11,178 nt of DNA from Bacteroidales bacterium. Its GTDB lineage: Bacteria; Bacteroidota; Bacteroidia; Bacteroidales; NBLH01. The notes under the pieces are model-generated. The model was not told the origin of the DNA, made no database searches, and worked only from the letters and a program-made list of their open reading frames with translations. Every line of letters starts with the position of its first letter. The stretch's first letter is position 1. The stretch spans positions 1-11,178 of the forward strand of contig JAKIUH010000105.1 in NCBI GenBank assembly GCA_021647685.1. Direction: 5' to 3'. The position numbers and the translations under genes are program-made. Below are positions 1-5,563 of the stretch, piece after piece.

Positions 1-155
1 TCTGATAATCAGAAAATAAAATTGCATAAATACACATTTGTAACCATTATGTTACAAGTATAAGTAATTTTAGTGTATTCACTTAAAGAAAGGCATCAAT
101 AATCTTGTTTATTTTACTGATTTAATGATATATATTGCGAAAATTATTATCAAGT

Positions 156-251
156 GTTTATTTTTGTAAAAGCCAACATGTTGAAATTATAAAATAGGGT
201 GTTTACGCTTGTAAATAACTTATTTTATAAGTATTTGTTTAGTTTTGTAAA
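156..251 (+). repeat. Three copies of GTTTA-N5-GTAAA
   Basis: The motif GTTTA, five variable bases, then GTAAA occurs at 156-170, 201-215 and 237-251, always preceded by T and with TT just before GTAAA. The middle copy contains TTTAC-GCTT-GTAAA, an inverted repeat, which would suit a dimeric DNA-binding protein. Copies one and three also contain TAnnTTTG. The background is AT-rich, which raises the chance of coincidental matches, so an operator cluster is only a suggestion. Confidence 0.4.
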
Positions 252-275
252 CTGTGTTGAGTTGGTTTACATTTG
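243..275 (+). promoter_or_regulatory. Candidate Bacteroidota sigma-A promoter reading rightward
   Basis: A TTTTG at 243-247 is followed after 20 bases by TACATTTG at 268-275. This fits the Bacteroidota pattern TTTG, about 19 bases, TAnnTTTG. A 7-base inverted repeat, TGTAAAC (246-252) and GTTTACA (265-271), spans the spacer and would overlap both promoter boxes, so it could be a repressor site. No + strand gene follows, so the product would be a non-coding RNA running toward the CstA gene. TAnnTTTG is not rare in T-rich DNA, hence the modest confidence. Confidence 0.35.
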
Positions 276-525
276 GATACAATAAAATTTAATTATTGAG
301 TAAAAGAATAATAAATTCTTAAAAGAGGAATAAAGTTTTATACGGAAGTCGGTGAATAAATATTTCTTTTATCCAAACAAAGGGCTGCTATAGCATTTCT
401 AATTGTTGTGCTAATAATTGATATTTTCATGAGTTTATTTTTTTATTATTTTAATGGTCTCATGGAACATCCACTAATATCAGAGGTTTCGCTTATTTTT
501 GTACCAAAATAATCATGCCCCTGTG

Positions 526-541
526 TCCGCCAGCTGGCGGA
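526..541. repeat. Perfect 16-base GC-rich palindrome
   Basis: TCCGCCAGCTGGCGGA equals its own reverse complement and has 12 G/C of 16 in a strongly AT-rich neighbourhood. No T-run follows on either strand, so it is not a standard intrinsic terminator. I infer a short dispersed repeat of the REP type, or a strong protein-binding site. Whether it recurs in the genome cannot be seen from this window. Confidence 0.55.
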
Positions 542-583
542 TGGATGTTTCATATATCAAGATAGAGAATTGACATGTTAATC

Positions 584-661
584 GTCATTGGATGAATAAA
601 TTAATAAAAATGAACTAATCATATAATAATTGGCTGCAAATTAGCCTATTCATCTGATGAC
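584..661 (+). other. Long stem-loop, possible structured + strand RNA
   Basis: Bases 584-598 pair with 647-661 over 15 positions: 13 Watson-Crick pairs and two adjacent G-U pairs (589/656 and 590/655). On the minus strand those two would be A-C mismatches, so the fold is better in a + strand transcript. The loop contains a small hairpin (GGCT 632-635 with AGCC 643-646). The same GGCT lies in a 9-base arm (627-635) that can instead pair with 697-705, giving two mutually exclusive folds. No known RNA family was recognised. Confidence 0.3.
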
Positions 662-799
662 TTGTGGATATAGGGGTATTATCCATTTATCAAACGAGCC
701 AATTAGGTACTTATTATGGCTTAGTTTTTAATTTTGGTAATATCTTATATTATATTGGAGTCTAAATTTCCACTGCATATAGAAGCACATTCTAAGTTT

Positions 800-2515
800 T
801 TATTCTTCGGGCTTGGTATTAAAAAACTTAATACTGCCTTCAATAACTATTATAATTACAATTAGCACAACAATTGCATTAACAAAAATCAACAAGCCGT
901 TTTTTTGCTCCCAAAAGGTAATTTGATTGATAAAACTTGCCCAAAGTGTCATTACCGACATAAAAATAGCAGGAATACCTGCCAAAAGCCATTTAAAACC
1001 ACCTTTAGTTTTTAAGTAAACGGTAATTACTATTAAAGCCAATGCCGCAAGAGTTTGATTAACAGCACCAAATAGAGGCCAGAGTGATAAAGCTCCATCA
1101 CCATTGGCGCCTGCCGAGAAAGCTAAAATTCCGGCTGTGAATACTGCAAAAAAAGTGGATAAATAGATATTTTTAAAAATATTGATATTGATAGAAGAAA
1201 ACAGTTCTGTGGTAATGTATCTTTGAATACGTGTAGCCGTGTCTAAGGTAGTTCCCGCAAATGAAGCAACAAAAACGCCCATTACCGCTAAGGCAAACTC
1301 GCGCGAAATACCTGTAGCGGTAATCATATTTGCAGCCCCGTCCACAAAAGCAGTTATTTTAGAACCCAAACCTTTGGCAGCAGCCCATGATGAATAATGA
1401 GTTGTCCAGGCTTGCACTCCGGTTAAAACTTCACCCGCCGCTGTTTCATAATGCATTCCAATTCCTGCGGTTACAGCAATAATTACTAGGGTTGCTAATG
1501 AACCTTCGAGCAGCATAGAGCCATAGCCGACAAAAAGCGCATCTTCTTCGCTGCGTACTTGTTTTGCCGAGGTGCCTGATGATACCAAGGAATGAAAACC
1601 GGAAATTGCTCCGCAAGCAATAGTAATGAATAAAAAGGGCCAAAGCGAAGGGGCATCGACGGGTTGCGGATTGTAAACAGGCGCTACAATGTGTAAATTT
1701 CCGCTAAACGAAGCAGCAAACACACCCACCACAAGAAACAACATTGCAACTACCAGTTGGTAAGCATTAATATAGTCGCGTGGTTGAAGTAGGGTAGTTA
1801 CCGGTAATACCGATGCGATAAAAGCATATATGAGCAGAATAATTGTCCATGTTCCGGTGGCAGGTAAACCAAAAAATTCAGGCATGCTAAAAGGTAAGTA
1901 TTCACCAAGCCAAACCGTAAGATACATAAAAGCAACGGCAATAATAGTGGCTAAAGTAATGTTTCTGCTGATTTTTTTAACATAAATGCCTAAAACGACT
2001 GCAATAATTATTTGCATCCATACCGGAAAAACAGAATGAGGATACATACTGAAAATAATGGCAATTACCATCCCAAAAATGGCAATTACTATCCATAATT
2101 CAAGAAAAACAATAATAAAAAATAAAAATTTTGTACGTGTATTAATGTATTTTGAAGTATATTCCGATATTGATTTTCCTTGATTACGCATTGAAATAAT
2201 CAAAGAACCAAAATCATGAATACCCCCCATAATTATACTACCCAAAAAAACCCATATCAGCGCAGGCATCCAACCCCAAATTACAGCTATTGCCGGTCCT
2301 ACAATTGGACCTGTTCCTGCAATGGAAGTAAAATGATGCCCGAAAATTATTTCTTTTTTGGTAGGCACATAATCGATACCGTCTTCTAATTCGCGCGAGG
2401 GTACTTTTGCTTCCGGATTTAGTTTAAAAATAAATTTTGCAATGTATTTTCCATAAATTTTATACATTAAAATATAGCCTGCCAATGTAACAAACATTAA
2501 TAAAAGTACATCCAT
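800..2515 (-). CDS. cstA: CstA-family carbon starvation protein (peptide or pyruvate transporter)
   Basis: This 571-residue inner-membrane protein matches the CstA family, whose members import peptides or pyruvate when carbon is short. Direct signs are the family block FGHHFTSIAGTGPIVGP at residues 58-74, WGWMPA with GGIHDFGS just after, LQPRDYIN at 243-250, SGFHSLVSSGTSAKQ at 305-319, TTLDTATRIQRY at 422-433 and LWPLFGAVNQ at 478-487. Hydrophobic segments run through the whole chain, from a first helix at residues 1-20 to a last one near 541-558. It is shorter than the roughly 700-residue enterobacterial CstA and BtsT. The start is the first ATG of the frame and fits the family's N-terminus. 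It stands alone, 272 bases after the tandem barrel genes; no sensor kinase or regulator is adjacent. The substrate cannot be told from sequence, though a dipeptide epimerase two genes beyond the barrels makes peptides a reasonable guess. Confidence 0.93.
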   Translation of the reverse strand: MDVLLLMFVTLAGYILMYKIYGKYIAKFIFKLNPEAKVPSRELEDGIDYVPTKKEIIFGHHFTSIAGTGPIVGPAIAVIWGWMPALIWVFLGSIIMGGIHDFGSLIISMRNQGKSISEYTSKYINTRTKFLFFIIVFLELWIVIAIFGMVIAIIFSMYPHSVFPVWMQIIIAVVLGIYVKKISRNITLATIIAVAFMYLTVWLGEYLPFSMPEFFGLPATGTWTIILLIYAFIASVLPVTTLLQPRDYINAYQLVVAMLFLVVGVFAASFSGNLHIVAPVYNPQPVDAPSLWPFLFITIACGAISGFHSLVSSGTSAKQVRSEEDALFVGYGSMLLEGSLATLVIIAVTAGIGMHYETAAGEVLTGVQAWTTHYSSWAAAKGLGSKITAFVDGAANMITATGISREFALAVMGVFVASFAGTTLDTATRIQRYITTELFSSININIFKNIYLSTFFAVFTAGILAFSAGANGDGALSLWPLFGAVNQTLAALALIVITVYLKTKGGFKWLLAGIPAIFMSVMTLWASFINQITFWEQKNGLLIFVNAIVVLIVIIIVIEGSIKFFNTKPEE

Positions 2516-2577
2516 AACACTACTTTTGAAGATTATTGTTTATTCAACCTTTAATCCGCAACTATCTTCTACTGCAA

Positions 2578-2620
2578 AGCCAAAACCCTGTCCACCGGTG
2601 GTCAGGACACGTTTTTGGCT
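2578..2620. repeat. GC-rich imperfect inverted repeat in the CstA leader
   Basis: Arms at 2578-2593 and 2605-2620 match at 14 of 16 positions around an 11-base loop. An alternative inner palindrome, CCACCGGTGG (2592-2601), extends to 20 bases (2587-2606) with one mismatched pair. A small hairpin, TTCGC/GCGAA (2622-2626 and 2640-2644), lies next to it. No T-tract follows in the leftward direction, so this is not a classical terminator. Its place 63 bases before the CstA start allows a leader-RNA role; a dispersed repeat element is the main alternative. Confidence 0.5.
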
Positions 2621-2751
2621 CTTCGCTACGAATATAGCTGCGAATTTAAGGCTCAATCAAAAATGTAAAAATACAAAAATTGATAAAAAATAAAAGTATG
2701 CTTATCGAAAAGTCAAGGGTGTTGTTTTTAAGCCTTTGCAATAATGTATTT

Positions 2752-2781
2752 TACTGCTTGATAATAATCCTATTCGCAGTA
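2752..2781 (-). terminator. Weak stem-loop just after the barrel gene
   Basis: TACTGC (2752-2757) and GCAGTA (2776-2781) form a 6-base stem with an 18-base loop. It lies 6 bases beyond the stop codon of the preceding gene. In the leftward transcript it is followed by AAAATAC rather than a U-run, so it may protect a 3' end more than terminate. Confidence 0.2.
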
Positions 2782-2787
2782 TAAAAA

Positions 2788-3435
2788 TTATGGTAGCTTA
2801 AAGATTACACCAAAATTTAAATGCCACTCAATTAAGTAATCTCCAAAATCTGTATATTCGTCAATCATCTTACTTTGTGCAAACTCAGGGCTGACGGTTA
2901 GGGTAATTTTATCATTTAACCGGTAAAGATAGGAGGCACTTATTACAAATTTAGGGCTGATATTGTAAATACTGCTAACATTTTGAGCTACATGATCATC
3001 TCCCCAAGTATTATTTACATAAAACATATAATCAAATTCAAAACCGGTTGATAGCTTCAATTTTTGTTTTTTAATATGAAAGAGGTATCCGAACATAACA
3101 GGTAAATTAATATAACTGTCCTTGAGTGTGTAGTTTTCATAAGTTGTAGAATCCGGGAAGAAATGATAACGCATAGTTCCTGAGCTCGATTTTAATTTAT
3201 ACCGAAGACCGGTTTTAAAAAATACATTATTGTGGTATATTCTATAAAAATCAAAACCAGCCGTTAAGCCTAAGCCATAGGTAGAGCTGACATTAGAAAT
3301 TGCATTTGGATAAATATCTATATTCCTGTGTTTCGTCAAATTAGGACCTAAAACAAAAGAACTGTACCACTTTTTTTGTGCATAAGTATTAAAAGATAAC
3401 AATACTATAATTCCCATTAAAAAATTTCTGTTCAT
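2788..3435 (-). CDS. Outer-membrane beta-barrel protein, tandem paralogue B
   Basis: A 215-residue exported protein with a Sec signal peptide at residues 1-20 ending in TYAQ. The mature part is a chain of alternating polar and aromatic strands of the small eight-strand barrel type seen in Bacteroidota (PorT/OmpW-like in general form). Landmarks are QKKWYSSF after the signal, GFDFYR at 60-65, FFKTG at 72-76, PVMFGY at 112-117, PEFAQSK near 183-189 and GDYLIE at 198-203; it ends in FKLP rather than a terminal aromatic residue. All these blocks recur in the neighbouring gene 110 bases upstream, so the two arose by duplication. The segments between shared strands, probably outside loops, differ in length and sequence. 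Function is unknown; a structural, adhesive or small-pore role is possible. Confidence 0.8.
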   Translation of the reverse strand: MNRNFLMGIIVLLSFNTYAQKKWYSSFVLGPNLTKHRNIDIYPNAISNVSSTYGLGLTAGFDFYRIYHNNVFFKTGLRYKLKSSSGTMRYHFFPDSTTYENYTLKDSYINLPVMFGYLFHIKKQKLKLSTGFEFDYMFYVNNTWGDDHVAQNVSSIYNISPKFVISASYLYRLNDKITLTVSPEFAQSKMIDEYTDFGDYLIEWHLNFGVIFKLP

Positions 3436-3545
3436 AAAAATAAAATTAAATCAGTTTATACTATAAAAATTCAAGTAGGGATAAAATTCCCATATATTAC
3501 CTTAGGTAGAAGCGGTTTAACAGTTGAGTTAATGGCAGGACATAT

Positions 3546-4211
3546 TTAATTTTTCTTATTAAGATTTAAAATCACACCAAATTTCAACCTAAATTCGATT
3601 AAATAATCGCCCCAATCAATTTGATCAAATGTTTTTGATTGTACATATTCCGGATTGAAAAACAGGGTAAAATGTTTGTTGACTTGGTACATATAGGCTG
3701 CACTAAAAGCAAATTTAATATGCATATAGTAAATAAAATTATTAAAATGACTGTATTTTCCATATCCATCAACATTGCCGGAATAATAAAACCAGTATTT
3801 TAACTCCATCCCCCCTGATAAGTAAAACATTTGTTTTTTGATATTAAACCGGTATCCAAACATAATGGGAAGAAATGCATAATGATCTTGTCTTTTATAA
3901 GTGTAATAACTAACATCACCATTAATATTAATAGAGGCTGCTTTGCCTTTATTGGGTTCATAACCATAGTGAATGCCTGTTTTGAAGAAGAAGCCGTAAT
4001 CGTATGTTCGATAAAAATCAAAGCCGGTAATAAAACTCAGACCTTTTTTATTATATGCCTCGGATACATCAATGCTGTCCGGGTAAGTATAAAAATCATC
4101 ATATTGTTTTGTAAACCAAGGTGAAATAAAGAAAGAACTGTGCCATTTCTTTTGCGAAAAGACATTTATAAATAATAAAAGAAAGATGTTTGTCAAAATT
4201 AATTTTTTCAT
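3546..4211 (-). CDS. Outer-membrane beta-barrel protein, tandem paralogue A
   Basis: A 221-residue exported barrel protein, first of a tandem pair. The signal peptide covers residues 1-20 (ending VFSQ) and is followed by KKWHSSF. Shared blocks with the next gene are GFDFYR (63-68), FFKTG (75-79), PIMFGY (115-120), the IKKQ turn after it, PEYVQSK (187-193) and GDYLIE (201-206), in the same order and spacing. Tyrosine and phenylalanine are very frequent, as expected for barrel strands with aromatic belts. It has its own promoter match about 70 bases upstream, so the pair is probably transcribed separately from the epimerase operon. Both leaders carry GTTTATA (+ strand) at nearly the same distance from the ATG, about 20 bases, so the duplication may have included the leader. 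No specific function is assigned. Confidence 0.8.
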   Translation of the reverse strand: MKKLILTNIFLLLFINVFSQKKWHSSFFISPWFTKQYDDFYTYPDSIDVSEAYNKKGLSFITGFDFYRTYDYGFFFKTGIHYGYEPNKGKAASININGDVSYYTYKRQDHYAFLPIMFGYRFNIKKQMFYLSGGMELKYWFYYSGNVDGYGKYSHFNNFIYYMHIKFAFSAAYMYQVNKHFTLFFNPEYVQSKTFDQIDWGDYLIEFRLKFGVILNLNKKN

Positions 4212-4228
4212 TGTTTAATTTGTTAAAA

Positions 4229-4246
4229 TTGGTTTATATAAACCAA
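4229..4246. repeat. Perfect 18-base palindrome before the barrel pair
   Basis: TTGGTTTATATAAACCAA reads the same on both strands. It sits 17 bases before the ATG of the first barrel gene, inside the predicted 5' leader. It could be an operator, or an RNA hairpin near the ribosome site. The second barrel gene has only a degenerate counterpart (GTTTATA at 3454-3460). Confidence 0.5.
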
Positions 4247-4282
4247 ATACAATTTAAACAAAAAATTCCCTATTATTTTTTA

Positions 4283-4318
4283 CAAAGATATTTGATGCTT
4301 AATAGCATAATCATTAAG
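4283..4318 (-). promoter_or_regulatory. Candidate promoter of the tandem barrel genes
   Basis: Read leftward, 4290-4283 is TATCTTTG, an exact match to the Bacteroidota -7 element TAnnTTTG. Transcription would begin near 4276, leaving a leader of about 65 bases. No clear TTG is present at the -33 position. Instead the expected spacer holds an inverted repeat, CTTAAT (4298-4303) and ATTAAG (4313-4318), which could bind an activator or repressor. The weak -33 box would suit regulated expression. Confidence 0.4.
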
Positions 4319-4431
4319 TTCGGATTTGAAATAAAATTATGTATGACCGGAATATGGGTAGTAATTTTACAGTACTCAGGGAAAAAATTGCCATTACCCT
4401 TTATGATAATTCAGAAAGTAAATCGTACTAT

Positions 4432-5541
4432 TTAGCTGATTATTACTTTTTCCATTTTTTCAAGATATTCAGGATTAAAATCGGCACCTATGCCGGGTAA
4501 ATCATTATTTAATTCTACTCTGCCGTTTTCTTTGTACTCAATACCACCCCTTACCGGATCATCGGCAAGCATTAGGGCAGAGTCTAAATCAAAGTGTATA
4601 ATATTTTTACGTGCTATAACTAAATGCATTAAAGCGGTTAATCCAAAGCGCGTTTCCGACATACAACCTACTTGCGATTTTATTCCGGCAGCTTCGGCAA
4701 TAGAAACAATTTTTAAAGCCGTATTTAAACCGCCTGATTTTGAAAGCTTTATATTAAAATAATCGCAGGCTTGCATTTTTGCCAATCGAAATGCATCGTG
4801 ATGATCAAAAAGCGATTCATCAGCCATAATTGCAATAGGGCTGTGTTCGCGCACATATGGTAAATCACTGATATTCCAGCGTGGGATAGGTTCTTCGCAG
4901 TGTTCGATATCGTATTTATCCAGCGCTTTTAATGTACCGATTGCCGTATTGGTATCCCAGCCTTGATTTGCATCAATACGCAAAGGAATATCGTAGCCAA
5001 TAGCTTCACGAATGGCTGCAATACGGGCTGTATCATTTTTTTTATTATCACCAAGTTTTACTTTAATTGCTGGAAAACCGGCATTTTTAAACTTTAAAGC
5101 ATCTTTTTGCATTTTTTCAGGTGCATCGATACTTACGGTCATATCGGTAATAATTTCACGATTATTGGTTCCGCCCCAAAGTTTATATAAAGGTAAACCT
5201 GTATATTTACCTAAAATATCATACAATGCCATATCAAAGGCACTTTTAACGGTAGGGTTAAATTTTAAGATGCGTTCTATTTCAGCAAGCCGGTTTTCTA
5301 TTTCTAATGGATTTTTACCAAGAAGCAATTTTGCCAGCATTTTTGCATATTCAAAATCGGCTTCTTGCGTTTCTCCTACAATAAACATATAGGGATTTCC
5401 TTCGCCTGTCCCATATATTTTATGGTCTGTATGAATTTTCAGAACAATACTGTTGGCTGTTTTAATTACCCCTAATGAGATAATAAAAGGTTCTTTTAAT
5501 GGAACATTTAGTTTATAAATTTCAATTTTTGTAATCTTCAT
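4432..5541 (-). CDS. Dipeptide epimerase, enolase superfamily (muconate-lactonizing subgroup)
   Basis: This 369-residue cytoplasmic enzyme should epimerise the C-terminal residue of a dipeptide, as L-Ala-D/L-Glu epimerases (YkfB, YcjG) do. The superfamily set is complete: catalytic K160 and K162 (KVK), Mg ligands D190 (RIDANQGW), E216 (EEPIP) and D241 (ADES), and catalytic K265 (NIKLSKSGG). The DLD at 318-320 is the DxD that holds the dipeptide amino group and sets dipeptide epimerases apart from other subgroup members. The start ATG at 5541 was chosen because MKITKIEIYKLNVPL aligns with family N-termini; an in-frame ATG at 5592 would add 17 unrelated residues and overlap the upstream gene. 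It follows the lipoprotein gene by 22 bases and is probably the last gene of that operon. Residue 24 is Gly, whereas B. subtilis YkfB has Arg24, the glutamate side-chain ligand, so Ala-Glu may not be the substrate. Family assignment is firm, specificity open. Confidence 0.93.
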   Translation of the reverse strand: MKITKIEIYKLNVPLKEPFIISLGVIKTANSIVLKIHTDHKIYGTGEGNPYMFIVGETQEADFEYAKMLAKLLLGKNPLEIENRLAEIERILKFNPTVKSAFDMALYDILGKYTGLPLYKLWGGTNNREIITDMTVSIDAPEKMQKDALKFKNAGFPAIKVKLGDNKKNDTARIAAIREAIGYDIPLRIDANQGWDTNTAIGTLKALDKYDIEHCEEPIPRWNISDLPYVREHSPIAIMADESLFDHHDAFRLAKMQACDYFNIKLSKSGGLNTALKIVSIAEAAGIKSQVGCMSETRFGLTALMHLVIARKNIIHFDLDSALMLADDPVRGGIEYKENGRVELNNDLPGIGADFNPEYLEKMEKVIIS

Positions 5542-5563
5542 AATAATTCTAAAATATTTAGTA

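Larger units (their letters stand above)
1..799. other. Gene-free AT-rich region downstream of the CstA-type gene
   Basis: No reading frame here has a recognisable product, signal peptide or convincing length. The stretch lies beyond the stop codon of the CstA gene. It is not featureless: it holds a perfect 7-base inverted repeat with a 6-base loop (38-44 and 51-57), three spaced copies of one 15-base motif (156-251), a + strand promoter match (243-275), a GC-rich 16-base palindrome (526-541) and a long stem (584-661). The left part may be the control region of a gene outside the window, and the right part a non-coding transcript; both are inference. Confidence 0.7.

Noticed and set aside
338..430. 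A 30-codon minus-strand frame (MKISIISTT...) in the gene-free left region.
   Set aside because: No recognisable domain, signal or conservation can be judged, and such lengths arise by chance in AT-rich DNA; it lies in the gap after CstA with no clear ribosome site.
429..512. A 27-codon + strand frame (MSLFFYYFN...) overlapping the previous frame's start.
   Set aside because: Too short, no support from a promoter at the right distance or a known small-protein family.
4341..4400. A terminator after the epimerase.
   Set aside because: Only short, imperfect GGGTA/TACCC pairings are present, with no stem plus T-run in the leftward direction.
4190..4435. An 81-codon + strand frame between the barrel pair and the epimerase.
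   Set aside because: It starts inside the signal-peptide coding part of the barrel gene, covers the predicted promoter, and has no domain-like composition.
5012..5392. A 126-codon + strand frame opposite the epimerase.
   Set aside because: It is the complement of a gene whose catalytic motifs are all intact on the minus strand.
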